Source: Bolinopsis microptera
Lineage: Eukaryota; Ctenophora; Tentaculata; Lobata; Bolinopsidae
Direction of reading: 5' to 3'
DNA length: 64,000 nt
Assembly (NCBI RefSeq): GCF_026151205.1
Contig: NC_087077.1
Span: 15,660,983 to 15,724,982, forward strand
Made by a program: the position numbers and the translations under genes. This document shows, piece by piece, positions 1 to 9,359 of this stretch. Every line of letters starts with the position of its first letter. Position 1 is the first letter of the stretch. The notes below the pieces were generated by a model that was not told the origin of the DNA, did no database searches, and saw only the letters and a list, made by a program, of their open reading frames with translations.

Positions 1-380
1 ACTAACCGGCTACTAACCGGCTAGTAACCACCAAGTGGCTACTAACCGGTCACTAGCCGGCTCTAAAGCGGACCTTCTAGTTCCAAACCGGCTACTAGCC
101 GACACTTGAAAAGCGGTCACTAGCCGGCTACTAACCGGCTACTAACCGGCTAGTAACCACCAAGTGGCTACTAACCGGACACTAGCCGGCTCTAAAGCGG
201 ACCTTCTAGTTCCAAACCGGCTACTAGCCGACACTTGAAAAGCGGTCACTAGCCGGCTGGTGGGTACTAGCTGGTTAGTAGCCGGCTACTAACCGGCTAC
301 TAACCAGCTAGTACCCACCAAGTGGCTACTAACCGGCTACTAACCGGCTAATAACCGGCTAGTACTAACCTGCTCTAAGC
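1..380. repeat. Tandem repeat of 11-bp unit CGGCTACTAAC in 129-bp higher-order units
   Basis: The block is built from an 11-bp unit (CGGCTACTAAC and variants). Two near-identical 129-bp higher-order copies run 1-129 and 130-258. At 257-325 the array folds back on itself: the stretch from 257 is the reverse complement of the stretch ending near 325. No coding potential. The left end is cut by the window edge. It shares its 11-bp period and fold-back layout with the elements at 30628-30808 and 34478-34750. Confidence 0.9.
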
Positions 381-530
381 GACTCTAAATCAGACCGGCT
401 ATAATTCATTATTGCCAAATAAACAAATTATTTGAAACAAATTATTTGAAACACGTTATTTGAAAGTAAGTTCCGAAATCGATTACAACATTTTTATGAA
501 AAATAAAAAAATACTGAAAACTGATTACAT

Positions 531-1051
531 TCAATTTCTTCGTGGTGGAGGAGCAGTGTAATTGTTTTTGGGCGCTAGGACGACGCCTTGGGTACAAAGG
601 GTCCTAAGAGTGGCAAGATTACGGTTGCAGATCTCGTTTGCGAAGGTGTAAACACTAGGAAGTCTGACGTCTCGTAGTTGCAGCAGTGCGTGTTGAACAC
701 CTGGTAGGTCAACTTTTGCTGCTTCAGCGATACATCGCTTTCTTGAGAAGTGACTCCGAGAAATGTGTATCTGCTCCAGAGCGGCAGACTTTGAAAGTCC
801 AGAGTTGACGTACTGAGGTAGAAGCCACCACTCATCTTTTGATAGGAAGGTGTGAGACTCCCCGAGTAGCTGGAAGATGAGGATAGAGCGGGGTCCCACG
901 AAGTCACCAAGACGAGACTTCTCACTGGTAGTAGGCAGCTTTTCGGTTTCTGGATAGGTAAAGATTGAGACGGCAATTTTCCTATCTTAGCCGCAAGGAC
1001 TTCTTTTTCCTCTTCCGGGACTTTATCTGAGAAGAGGGCAATCGAAATCAA
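531..1051 (-). pseudogene. Chimeric remnant: transposase-like C-terminal segment fused to HTH-like domain
   Basis: The open frame 531-899 extends upstream without an ATG. It starts with 'GDFVGPRSILIFQLLG', the signature of the transposase-like C-terminal family also seen at 8240, 29988 and 54202 ('EDYVGGRSRVLFDLLG'). It then runs into the HTH-like family ('ISRSHFSRKRCIAEAAKVD', later 'ICNRNLATLRTL'), closely matching the copy at 10191. The segment 900-1051 is open in another frame ('PEEEKEVLAAKIGK'), so a frameshift or lost intron lies near 975. The fusion may be by recombination or may reflect the original order of an element. Function unknown; the HTH reading is from pattern only. Confidence 0.6.
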
Positions 1052-1083
1052 TTCTTCTGATAGGTACCAAGTGTGTCGCTGGA

Positions 1084-1340
1084 TTATTGCGCTTGTTTTC
1101 GTAGTTGTAGTATTCCGTGCTGCAGCGCCACCATATCCACCTTCGATGCCTCCGCAACAACTCTTTTCCGAGAGAAGAAGGAGGCCGACAGATACTCCTC
1201 GTCCAAAGCAGAGGCGAGCGATGAACCAGCATTGACTCGTCCCATCACTCTGTCGTATTCGTGAACGATCCCAAGGATGGAAAAAGTCCTCATTACTGAG
1301 CGAGCTCGGATGACGTGGAGGAGCTGCGGAGGAGCTGCGG
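1084..1340 (-). pseudogene. HTH-like small protein family, copy 2
   Basis: The frame 1084-1293 reads 'VHEYDRVMGRVNAGSSLASAL', then 'FFSRKRVVAEASKVDMVALQ' and 'HGILQLRK'. It parallels the copies at 9360-9690 (+) and 34158-34325 (+) almost word for word. Upstream, to about 1340, a different frame carries the serine/proline-rich lead ('PSSLSNE') that is joined in frame in the 9360 copy, so this copy has a frameshift near 1290. No start codon can be fixed. Function unknown. Confidence 0.55.
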
Positions 1341-1425
1341 CAGTGGAAGACGGTGGAGCGACTGCAGGGACTGCAGGAATGATGGGAGGTGGTGGAGCGA
1401 CTGCAGAAATTTACAGAGCAATAAA
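1300..1425. repeat. Low-complexity GAGCTGCGG/GGTGGAGCGACTGCAG stretch
   Basis: Short imperfect repeats of GGAGCTGCGG and GGTGGAGCGACTGCAG between the HTH copy and the Merlin transposase. The reverse complement resembles the proline/alanine-rich lead of the HTH family and the minisatellite at 46980-47245. Confidence 0.5.
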
Positions 1426-2097
1426 TTAATCAAAAATTCTTCTGAATAGGGCTGGGATATCTTGGTTGAAGGCTTTCCTCACGGAGGCGTCGTCTCTTGT
1501 CAGTCCGTATCGCTTACACCACATAAATGCTGACAGGGCTACAGTCATGGCTGCTGGATCAGTTCGGGTACGACCGGTTCCTCTTCTCATGTGGTTCTTT
1601 GCGTGGAACCACATCCCTTCGCAGCTGTTGGTGTGAACACCAGTGACCGGGTCCACAAATCCTCGACTATGGTTGACAATTTGATGAGGAAACCCGTGGT
1701 ATTGCAGGGCGTTATAACCTTTCCACTTGTCGGTGAGAATAGTTGTATCCGGTAGAACGTGCTCCTTGATGAGTGGGATTAGGGTGTTGTGATCGCGTCG
1801 ATTACCGGTACACTCCACTAAGAAGCAGTCGCCAGTAGTCCTACAGAACACACCCAGCACCCATTTTCCGACTACCCGTCGACCTCTGTTATATTTTCGT
1901 TTACCGAATTTGGATTCGTCAATCTCCACTATACAGCCGACCCCACCAATCTTTCTACGTGCACCGTTGTCGAACAGGTCTTCAAGCATGCAATTTCGGA
2001 TCGAGGAGAAGATGGACCGTATACACCCGCGTTTGTTAAGTTTCATTTTACACGCTCCAGTGATCTTGATTCTTGACACGTCATGGAGTCTTCCCAC
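1426..2097 (-). CDS. Merlin / IS1595 (ISXO2)-like DDE transposase, 5'-incomplete
   Basis: A 223-residue open frame with the IS1595/Merlin DDE core: 'VEIDESKFGKRKYNRGR' (catalytic Asp about residue 60), 'TILTDKWKGY' (Asp about 123) and 'VHTNSCEGMWFHAK' (Glu about 160). Proteins of this family cut and paste DNA by RNase H-fold chemistry. The listed start is GTG inside an open frame bounded upstream by a stop. The N-terminal part seen in complete relatives is absent or split upstream, so this is probably a truncated copy or the last exon. All three acidic residues are present. Two broken relatives lie at 60481-60907 and 60987-61319. Sequence matching the 5' side recurs at 7300-7610. Confidence 0.85.
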   Translation of the reverse strand: MGRLHDVSRIKITGACKMKLNKRGCIRSIFSSIRNCMLEDLFDNGARRKIGGVGCIVEIDESKFGKRKYNRGRRVVGKWVLGVFCRTTGDCFLVECTGNRRDHNTLIPLIKEHVLPDTTILTDKWKGYNALQYHGFPHQIVNHSRGFVDPVTGVHTNSCEGMWFHAKNHMRRGTGRTRTDPAAMTVALSAFMWCKRYGLTRDDASVRKAFNQDIPALFRRIFD

Positions 2098-2335
2098 CCC
2101 TATTTGAAGATTTCACCGAGATTCTCTCGTGGAAAACCCCCTCAGTCTCTGAAGACCACCTCACGTCAACAAACGCTTGCTGCTGACTCTTTACTTAAAG
2201 ATAAGTACTGTACGATTACTATGCACTACCGTCGTAGTAACGATGAATTGGAATTCTCTAATTCTTTTTTGTTTGGCCTCTCACCATTGCAGTGTTCAAC
2301 AGCAACAACAACAACAACAACAACAAGTAGCAGCC
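2020..2335 (-). repeat. 5' portion of the Merlin-type element, duplicated at 7300-7610; includes CAA microsatellite
   Basis: This stretch matches 7300-7610 base for base over most of about 300 bp, in the same orientation. At 7300 only this piece remains, next to a LINE tail. It overlaps the start of the transposase frame and ends in a (CAA)n run near 2300-2330, shorter in the second copy. It marks how far the mobile unit extends upstream of the transposase. Confidence 0.75.
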
Positions 2336-2384
2336 AGTAACTACGAGACGAGCAAGCGAACACAACCACAGCAGCAAACACTGA

Positions 2385-2480
2385 ACTATAGTCGCAGTAA
2401 CCTGCCCCTTCACTTACCCCGACACACACCGGAAGTCTGAAGGTAGAGAAAGGTCGATATACTAGTGATTGATACAATTA
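2385..2480 (+). pseudogene. LINE ORF2 C-terminal part, upstream of the inserted TIR element
   Basis: Reading frame '...TGSLKVEKGRYTSD-stop-YN' matches the region just before the cysteine-rich tail of CR1/L2-type LINE ORF2 proteins (compare 'HRLNIETGRHG' at 58352-59056). It joins in frame to 'TALKTCRFCCS' at 3284 if the 2481-3281 element and one TA are removed. An in-frame TGA shows it is dead. Confidence 0.6.
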
Positions 2481-3281
2481 CCTTACTCGGGATTATTACG
2501 ACGGGTTTATTAACGACCGGTTAAAATATGGTTCGGGAAAAATATGGCGAAATTGCTCAAAACCCACCACATTTTCCCGGTCGCCATTTTACCGGTGTCC
2601 AACCTTTCAATTTTAGATTCAAAAATTTTGTCTCAGATGTAAATTTCCTTATTAGAGATAAGCAAGTTTAGAAATTTTCGCATTGCTAAAACTTGTGAAA
2701 CAAGTCGAATTATCAATAATTGTTGAAAGTAGACAGAAATAATGACTCGTTGTTAATCAAACTAGATGGAAAATAATTTTTAACATTTGAAGCGTAACAA
2801 CCAGATCGATATTAAGATAAAGGGAGAGCTGTTTAGTCTTCCAATAAGTTGTAATCATCTTCGTTATCTTCATCTGGATCATCCCTTTCATCAGTTTTAA
2901 TTAATTCAAGTTTTAATTTAACTGTTACTTTTACTTTGAGTCTTATTTCATTATGTAGAGATAGTCAATACCTAAGAAATTAAAAATTGGCCTATTTAAA
3001 TCAAATTTGACAATAAGGATATATGACAAGAATTGGGCAAAAAGGTGAATTTTTTGCAATTTTAGCCAAATGAAGTCGAAAAACCTACAACAAGTGTCCC
3101 AATAGTCTTCTTTAGTGAATATAAGACAACGATTAAAATATGAGCACCCATACCCCTTAGGAACCCTAAAAGCTGAGTAGGCGGGTTTATTAACGACCGG
3201 TGAAAATGTGGTTCGGGAAAAATATGGCGAAATTACCCTAAACCCACCACTTTATCCCGGTCATAATAATCCCGAGTAAGG
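2481..3281. mobile_element. 801-bp non-autonomous TIR element with TA target duplication
   Basis: Left end CCTTACTCGGGATTATTA and right end TAATAATCCCGAGTAAGG are perfect inverted repeats (18 bp, extending with a few mismatches). TA flanks both sides (2479-2480 and 3282-3283). Just inside each end a roughly 80-bp subterminal segment recurs in direct orientation: 2505-2585 and 3183-3262, each with GGGTTTATTAACGACCGG and TTCGGGAAAAATATGGCG. No transposase reading frame is visible inside. It interrupts a LINE ORF2 frame. TA duplication fits Tc1/mariner-, PIF- or other TA-targeting families; the superfamily is not assigned. Confidence 0.85.
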
Positions 3282-3283
3282 TA

Positions 3284-3566
3284 CACAGCATTGAAAACGT
3301 GTCGTTTTTGCTGCTCCCCAGACACAGACGTCATTCGCTTTTTCGAAGAGCTACCTTTCTTTAAAACACCTATCCTAGAAACTGAGGACCATGTTATAAC
3401 CGAATGCCCTGGATACCACTCCCTCCGCTCAAAGCTTTCTGATAACCTGAAAAGCCTTGTAATGCTAAAAGAGTATAGGATCATAATGAATTCTTATCAC
3501 ACAAAAGAATTCGGGAAATACCTAACAGACTCTTCAAACCTTCGAAATCCTAAGAATAAGTCCTAA
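3284..3566 (+). pseudogene. LINE ORF2 C-terminal tail, zinc-finger-like
   Basis: The frame reads 'TCRFCCSPDTDVIRFFEELPFF', then 'TEDHVITECPGYHSLRSKL'. This Cys/His-rich ending is typical of CR1/L2/jockey-type LINE ORF2 proteins. It continues the frame from 2385-2480 across the inserted TIR element and ends at a normal stop. The related tail at 58352-59056 is longer and intact. No reverse transcriptase domain is left here. Confidence 0.75.
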
Positions 3567-3892
3567 TCCTCGCTTCACGTCTCCTACTCATCTCCTTCAT
3601 CGTCTCATCAACTTATCGTAGTCTTTAAGTCTAACCTATCTCCTCGGACTTGCTTTTATGCACACATCCAGAATTTTTATTAGCATTTAAATTATTATAT
3701 TTGATTTTATTTTCACTTCGTGATATTGTAACGCGGTTAAATTTTAAGATTTTATTTTCATACTTTTATTCGGCCTTTGTTTTATATCTGAACGTATTTA
3801 TGAATTGATGTATAGCCAAAACGAGTTCGTTAGTGTTCTCCTTTCATGTTTAATTCCTGTTTAATTCCTGTTTAATTCCTGTTTAATTCCCG
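3567..3892 (+). repeat. LINE 3' UTR ending in four 11-bp TGTTTAATTCC repeats
   Basis: Directly downstream of the ORF2 stop. The T-rich non-coding stretch ends at 3848-3891 with four exact copies of the 11-mer TGTTTAATTCC. CR1/L2-type LINEs commonly end in a short tandem repeat rather than poly-A, so 3892 is the probable 3' end of the insertion. Confidence 0.6.
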
Positions 3893-4442
3893 GCGCTGAT
3901 GGTTATGATCCGTGCAGGTCAGCCTCAAGATATCATGGTTTGAAGGTATTCAATCTATTAATTAAGTGCTTCAACAATATCGATTATCGACCTAAACCTT
4001 CTTCAGAGGAACTCATCAGAACTGCTCAACCATTAACGCAATTTTTATTGCACTTTGCAGCCTTAAGTAATAACTGAAAGTACTTGCAGAATCAATTCCG
4101 TGATGGGTGATTCAACTCAATTTTATTAACTTTATTTATAAAATTTAAGACAAAAGTGCAATATATTATTATGCTATTAATTAATTTCAACGTATAAGAC
4201 TAAGAGGACGGGGTGAAGTGAGAAAAAGATTGTTACATCATCAATGTCGTTTAGCCATTTTTGACTTATAAATTTTATGAGACAGTTTTCTCACATATTT
4301 ACCAATTTTGTCAGCATGAATACGAAGTTGTTACTTTGAAACGTCGTTTATCCTAACAGTGCAGTATCATTTGTCGCAAAAAAATCAGAATAATCAGAAA
4401 TTATTTGGAACTCCCAAAAACTGTCTATAATCTTGAAATAGT
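3893..4442. other. No gene seen; contains a segment repeated in inverted orientation at 49790
   Basis: AT-rich sequence without a convincing reading frame. The stretch around 4350-4425 (CAGTATCATTTGTCGCAAAA through GGAACTCCCAAAAACTGTC) recurs as its reverse complement at 49789-49866, showing a dispersed repeat. Confidence 0.6.
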
Positions 4443-5013
4443 ATGATTATAAAGTTTCAATCATCAATCGAAGATACATTTAATCCATTTAATTTGAATA
4501 ATGCAAACGAATTAATCATAAACTTTACTGCAGACGCAGCTGCTAGAACGGTCCGGAGAAGGGTCCATGTACACTTAACAAACCTTCCCACGAAACAAGG
4601 GTTTATAATTAATCAATTAATTAATACAAGCCTAACTTTAATATTAGAACTACATTATTCGTTTAATCACATATCACAGGTGCGACCGAGACATCGACTT
4701 GAAGTAAATGCGGGCATATCTGAAGAACCAGAAATAATAATAATGCCAAGTGCCTCAAGCTACGAATCATCAGCTCCCGGAGGACCAGCTTCAGCACTGA
4801 GTACGCCTACAGGGACAGAACCCGTCATCCCCGCAATAATGGCAGACTCTTCGACAAGTCAACTCGTTTCCTTTGGGAAAGTAAGTTTTACTGCTGAAGG
4901 CAATACGTTATGATTTATTATTGATCAGGATTTTATGTTAATTTTAGACTCGGAAAACACCTGTAAATGGCATTCAGACAAATGGAACTCCAAAAAACTG
5001 TCTATTGTTATAA
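4443..5013 (+). CDS. Possible two-exon gene of unknown function
   Basis: Exon 1 is 4443-4880, from an ATG. A donor AAA|GTAAGT at 4881 and an acceptor TTTTAG at 4947 bound a 67-nt intron. Exon 2, 4948-5013, continues in phase to TAA, giving 167 residues. The protein has no recognisable domain. It is asparagine/isoleucine-rich in the first half, then serine/proline/threonine-rich ('SSYESSAPGGPASALSTPTG'). No signal peptide or membrane segment is convincing. A 22-bp motif (GGAACTCC-AAAAACTGTCTA) occurs just before the gene (4411) and again inside exon 2 (4986), so the unit could be a repeat. The clean splice phase is the main support. Confidence 0.4.
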
Positions 5014-5149
5014 TCATAGTTGGATAAAACGCACTCAACGAACTTTTAAAATGTGTAGTCGCACAGACAAACAAACAGACAGAAAGAAACTTTTGAATTA
5101 CAGTCAGATATATAATGAATGACTTGAAATAAAACAAGTGTGACAGATA

Positions 5150-5230
5150 TTATCACTATATATATAATAATTATAGTATATTAATATATACTATTATCAT
5201 ATATTAATATATACTATTATCGTATATTTT
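5150..5230. repeat. AT-rich tandem repeat (ATATATTAATATATACTATT)
   Basis: Two to three copies of a roughly 23-bp AT-rich unit. No other signal. Confidence 0.7.
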
Positions 5231-5370
5231 CTGCACGAATGAATGCGTGGCAATTATTATATTATATTATTGACTAACAGATTTTCTGTTTGCGGATCTG
5301 CCTCTTTACATATAAAAATGTTATGTGTCATTGCCATAGAGGGATTTAAAGTTTCACGTCGATACTAGGA

Positions 5371-5575
5371 ATTATTCTACGAACAGCACCCAACCTTTAA
5401 GTCACATCCTGAGAGGCATCCTTCACCTCCTGTCATCAATTCCTGTCTCGTGAATAAGTATGAAGGCCCTAATAGCTCACTTCCCAGCCACTCCGATGAC
5501 GAGCCTACTATTGATGTCGAATCAATTATATTTTCAGAGAGAGATATCTACCTGCACATAGCGTTTGCAATATGA
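5371..5575 (+). CDS. Possible exon, unknown
   Basis: After an acceptor-like TACTAG a frame stays open for about 67 codons ('FYEQHPTFKSHPERHPSPP', 'SDDEPTIDVESIIFSERD') to TGA. The composition is coding-like, but no family is recognised. It could be an exon remnant of the surrounding elements. Confidence 0.25.
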
Positions 5576-5754
5576 AACGAGAGACAGACATACATCGGAC
5601 GATATAGTCTTTCACAATTTCGAGGTAATTTTACTATTATATATAGATCTATCAAAATAGAAATGATGGTAAAATCTAAATTCACACTTCAAATTACCAT
5701 ATTTACTGTCATATTCTTAAGTTGGTAATCATTAACAGGGATATGATGTACACA

Positions 5755-5880
5755 TGGTGATTAAAGCGCTCGCCAATTTCGAGGATGATCTCAACAACAT
5801 AACGATCATACCTAACAGTATGGAAAAATATGTATCTGTATCGACAAGGAAGTTCCGGTTTGCCCCAATGCTTCGTTTCT
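5755..5880 (+). pseudogene. Polinton/Maverick-type DNA polymerase B fragment (exonuclease part)
   Basis: The frame reads 'MVIKALANFEDDLNNITIIP', then 'NSMEKYVSV' and 'RKFRF'. This matches the exonuclease region of protein-primed family B polymerases of Polintons ('IPNN.EKY.SF....LRFIDS'). The reading frame breaks right after. Other PolB pieces are at 17173, 18400, 22961 and 25540. Recognised by motif only. Confidence 0.45.
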
Positions 5881-6019
5881 CCGCTTGGTAAGAGTGATCA
5901 TGTTGGGATACTTGTTGAACTAGTTGTCTCGGCAGATACCAAAATAAGCCCTAAAGAAAAGATTCTTAACTTGCCTATTATATATTTGGGGTAAGATATC
6001 CTCTAAAGAGTTGTTGAGT

Positions 6020-6401
6020 TTAGTGTAAATAACATAAACTGGGATTATAGTTCTACAAATAATAATGTTCAAGAAATATGGACTGAACTTCATGGTAAAC
6101 TGGAGACTGTTGCCGCTGTTGTTCCAGCTGGTTCTGTTTACCTCGACAACAGGCCTGTCAAGTTGCCATGGAGTTCAACTGCACTTAAGAGAATGAGAAA
6201 GAATAAGGACAAAGCATGGGCGAGTTTGATAGAAACCCATCTGATATTAATTTTAGTTATGCTAATAGCTAGCAACATATTTTTGAAGTATCTGAAGTTA
6301 AAGCTAAAGTTAACTATGAAAAGAAGATAACATCTAATTTAAAGATAAATAGTAAGTCTTTTTACTCTTATTTACGTAATAAAAGGCAAGTTAAATCAAG
6401 T
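6020..6401 (+). pseudogene. LINE ORF2 segment before the reverse transcriptase, frameshifted
   Basis: Frames starting near 6035 read 'NWDYSSTNNNVQEIWTELHG' and 'LPWSSTALKRMRKNKDKAWA', typical of the linker between endonuclease and reverse transcriptase in CR1/jockey-type LINEs. A frameshift near 6215 and a stop ('FSYANS*') follow. The frame then carries 'EKKITSNLKINSKSFYSYLR' into the open frame at 6402. Confidence 0.7.
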
Positions 6402-7262
6402 GTGATTTCTTTAAATAGGGGAGATGGTACGCGAACAGACAGTTCTGCTGAGTCTGCTGAGGTACTTGCAAGTGCTTTCAGCTCAGTGTTTGTAAACGAA
6501 ACACCTGGCCCTCTTCCAAAAAATGATACTTTGGATTATAATAAAGATGTTATTGATGATTTACAAGTTAGTAGTGCTGATATCAAGAAGCAACTTTTAA
6601 ACGTTAATATTTTTAAGAGTTCAGGTCCGGATGGAGTCCATCCAAAGTTGGTGAAATTTTTGGCTTATGACGACAATTTTGTCGAAGCAGTAACTAAGTT
6701 GTTTCAGAAGTGTTTAGGAACAGGTTGTTTACCCACAGTGTGGAGCACCCTGGGTCTTTCCCTGTGTCTACATGCACTTCTGACCTCCAAGGACACCGAC
6801 ATCTACCTGGAGGGCTTCACATTCCTTAAATCCCTTTACGACTTTGCTCCACAGACCATCATGGTAGACTTCGAGATGGCGCTTCGGAATTACCTCTCTC
6901 AAGTCTTTCCCTCAGCAGTGGTGGACGGTTGCTACTTCCACTTCTGCCAGGCAGTCCTGAGATGCGGGAGTATGAGAAAGATTAGGAATCTCCAAAGCTC
7001 ATTTCTTCCAGAGCGAGTTATTCCTTACTGGAATAAACTCCCTCCAGATGTTAAGAACTCGGTAACTGTTTTAAGTTTTAAGATTAAATTAGAAGGGTTT
7101 AAGAAAGATATGATTTCTAAGGATATTTCTAATGATTTACATTTTTGGAATGTTTCAAATGAAGTATTAGGGAGAATTGAAGGACCTAGCTATGCTAGTA
7201 ATAAAGAGAAGCATAACGATTATCTTTATTTCCACCCTTTTGTGGCAAAAAAAGATTTATAA
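6402..7262 (+). CDS. Chimeric open frame: LINE linker + MULE transposase core + LINE C-terminus
   Basis: A 286-residue open frame without stops. Residues 1-115 are LINE ORF2 linker/fingers ('FKSSGPDGVHPKLVKF', 'GCLPTVWS'). About 116-187 is a MULE transposase segment: 'CLHALLTSKDTD', catalytic-type Asp in 'IMVDFEMAL', and the C-x2-H-type 'GCYFHFCQAV'. About 188-286 returns to a LINE-type tail ('FLPERVIPYWNKLPPDVKNS'). The MULE piece has replaced the reverse transcriptase palm, so neither enzyme can work. Both junctions keep the frame. It could be chance joining of dead pieces or a domesticated fusion. Confidence 0.7.
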   Translation: MISLNRGDGTRTDSSAESAEVLASAFSSVFVNETPGPLPKNDTLDYNKDVIDDLQVSSADIKKQLLNVNIFKSSGPDGVHPKLVKFLAYDDNFVEAVTKLFQKCLGTGCLPTVWSTLGLSLCLHALLTSKDTDIYLEGFTFLKSLYDFAPQTIMVDFEMALRNYLSQVFPSAVVDGCYFHFCQAVLRCGSMRKIRNLQSSFLPERVIPYWNKLPPDVKNSVTVLSFKIKLEGFKKDMISKDISNDLHFWNVSNEVLGRIEGPSYASNKEKHNDYLYFHPFVAKKDL

Positions 7263-7299
7263 ATCTTTATACCACTGGGAAGTATGAATAGGGTTATCA

Positions 7300-7610
7300 T
7301 TTTACACGCGCGTTTGTTACGTTTCATTTTACACGCTCCAGTGATTTTGATTCTTGACACTTCGTGGAGTCTTACCACCCCTATTTGAAGATTTCACCGA
7401 GATTCTCTCGTGGAAAACCCCCTCAGTCTCTGAAGATCACCTCACGTCAACAAACGCTTGCTGCTGACTCTTTACTTAAGATAAGTACTGTACGATTACT
7501 ATGCACTACCGTCGTAGTAACGATGAATTGGAATTCTCTAATTCTTCTTTTCGTTTGGCCTCTCACCATTGCAGTGTTCAACAGCAAGAACAACAACAAC
7601 AACAAGTTTT
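7300..7610 (-). repeat. Second copy of the Merlin-type element's 5' region
   Basis: Near-identical to 2020-2335 including the (CAA)n run, but without a transposase frame. It is a truncated copy or solo end, directly after the LINE/MULE chimera. Confidence 0.75.
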
Positions 7611-7752
7611 TACTTTACTTTACTTTTTTCTCATTTAAATAACGAAATATAAAATATTAGCTGGGAATCAATCTCTGTTACATATTACTGTTTTTGAAGT
7701 AATAAAGTATATTTAAACCTTTCCCAATTCTGTCGCACTTATTATACAAAAG

Positions 7753-8112
7753 ATGTCACACCGCAGACATCTTCGCACTATTTTGAATATAAAGTACCCA
7801 GGAGTCATCTCCAACAAAAACTTGTATAAACGCTGCAATGCTGAACCATTGTCAGAAAAAGTGGCCCGTAGTCAGTGAAGAATGTTAGGACATGTTTTGC
7901 GGGGTCCTTCTGACGGACCAGCGTTTTGTTCCCTCATTTTTGCCATCAATACACTGGACTTACCAGGGAGAAGAGGAAGACCCCAAAGCAATCTATTCTC
8001 GCTGATTGTGCATGATTTATGTAAAAGAAATATTTACTTGAATAATATCTTTGACCTGCATTATCTCCGTAATTTAGCGTATGACAAGAGATATTGGCGG
8101 GAATTGCAATGA
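7753..8112 (+). pseudogene. Non-LTR retrotransposon ORF2 C-terminal tail
   Basis: The frame reads 'RRHLRTILNIKYPGVISNKN', then, after a TGA at about 7877, 'MLGHVLRGPSDGPA', 'RRGRPQSNL' and finally 'AYDKRYWREL'. The 'GHVLR..' to 'A.DR..WR' pattern is the standard end of several LINE ORF2 clades. The TGA replaces the expected W/R before 'MLGHVLR', so it is inactive. This is a different LINE lineage from those at 3284 and 58352. Confidence 0.75.
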
Positions 8113-8239
8113 AGTTTTTGATTTTTAGTTTTTGTTTTAGGAAAGATTAGACTTGGGCGTTGTTTTTTTAAAACTATCCCTTGTTTAGAACTTTGATTTA
8201 ATAATTTCACATTTATAGATTTATTGCAGCACCTTTCAA

Positions 8240-8546
8240 GTTCTTTTGACTCTCTTCCATCACCATCAAGTCTATCCTTGAGGATTTCGTCGGTGGAAGA
8301 TCAAGAGTCCTCTTCGATCTCCTTGGCGTTTCCTTAGAATTCCTTAATGAAGATAACTGGAGTGAAGCCCCGGAATTTTCCCTTATACAAGCAGCTTTAA
8401 GGAATCTCACGCCAATCAACGACTCCTCCGAACGAGCATTAGCTCTTGCTACTGAAGCGTCGTACCAAAAGCTGATGCTCGTTGTGGAATCCCACTGCCG
8501 AAAGTATTCCCTGAAGACCAAAGAAGATCTGAAGAAGCTCTATTAA
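8240..8546 (+). pseudogene. C-terminal part of the transposase-like family (copy A)
   Basis: The + strand frame reads 'SILEDFVGGRSRVLFDLLG', 'NEDNWSEAPEF', 'INDSSERALALAT', 'LVVESHCRKYSLKTKEDLKK' and a stop at 8544-8546. The same order of motifs occurs at 29988/31285 (+), 50918-51200 (-) and 53358-54202 (-). Residues 'ND..ER' are the best conserved and are my candidate for the last acidic residue of a DDE-type transposase (inference). The 5' exons are missing. Sequence 8570-8950 is repeated in inverted form at 52900-53340 and is probably the element's 3' UTR. Confidence 0.65.
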
Positions 8547-8950
8547 ACAGTGACATATGTTGTGTGATATATGTTGTTTGCTATTATATAATTTTGATTC
8601 TTTTCAAAAAATCAGTATCTTTCATTCATAGAGGGTTATACATCAAAACCATTAAATAAAACTCAAAAAATACGGTTTTCCGAAATTTTTATGACTTATT
8701 TTTCTAAAATGGGCGTGGTCATCAAAGGGCGTGGTTCTCATCATCACCAGAACTTAAAACCCGCATTAAACGAAATGTCTTCATGACATTTTTATTTGAA
8801 TAACGAATCTTAAACAGCCAACATTACTCCTTCATACTAAAAACGCCGATTCTAGATATTTTACCTGTATAAGAAACCAATAAAATATGGGTGTGGCCGG
8901 AGCAGGACTAAGATGGAAGAGTTGGAACTTTTTTTTGTGGTATTTGAACC
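8547..8950 (+). repeat. 3' UTR/3' end of transposase-like element
   Basis: Shares with 31470-31560 and, inverted, with 52900-53340 the phrase CAGTATCTTTCATTCA and a later block ending in AAAATATGGGTGTGGCCG. Because it follows the same stop codon in each copy, I read it as element 3' sequence. Confidence 0.55.
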
Positions 8951-9026
8951 TAGGGATCAACAGATAAGAACATATTGGTAATTATTCAAGCAAATGTTGT
9001 GCCATGATTGGTAGTGAGGATTCTTA

Positions 9027-9330
9027 TTGTATCAATGGGTTAAAAACCAAATAAAACAAGCACCAGGAACTTGCTCTAGTTATAACATAATTTACATTTT
9101 CATCTGTAAATTATGTTCTTCCCCGTTTTGTTATGTTGGTCGCACTGTTAAAACACTCCATGAAAGAGTTACTGAGCATATAAGAGCTAATTTTTATAAA
9201 TTATTGAAAGACCCTTTCTTAAAGTTTAGCAAATAGTACCTTGTAGACCAACATAAACTTTTTAATAGATCTGATTTTGACACTTCATAGAACGTTTTTA
9301 TCCTTAAAAACTCTAAAAATTCTAGTCACC
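9027..9330 (+). pseudogene. GIY-YIG endonuclease domain of a Penelope-like element
   Basis: The frame reads 'NIIYIFICKLCSSPFCYVGR', 'TVKTLHERVTEHI'. This is the GIY-YIG pattern (I/VYI..C..C...YVGRT....R..EH) carried at the C-terminus of Penelope-like retroelements. A stop follows at 9236, and the remainder continues with further stops ('VDQHKLFNRSDFD'). Other PLE parts lie at 24700, 34925, 40720 and 47900. Inactive. Confidence 0.65.
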
Positions 9331-9359
9331 GTAATTGTCAGAAAATGTTCAGAAATTCC

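Noticed and set aside
8213-8521. Minus-strand 102-codon frame
   Set aside because: Shadow of the plus-strand transposase-like C-terminus, whose motifs recur at four other loci.
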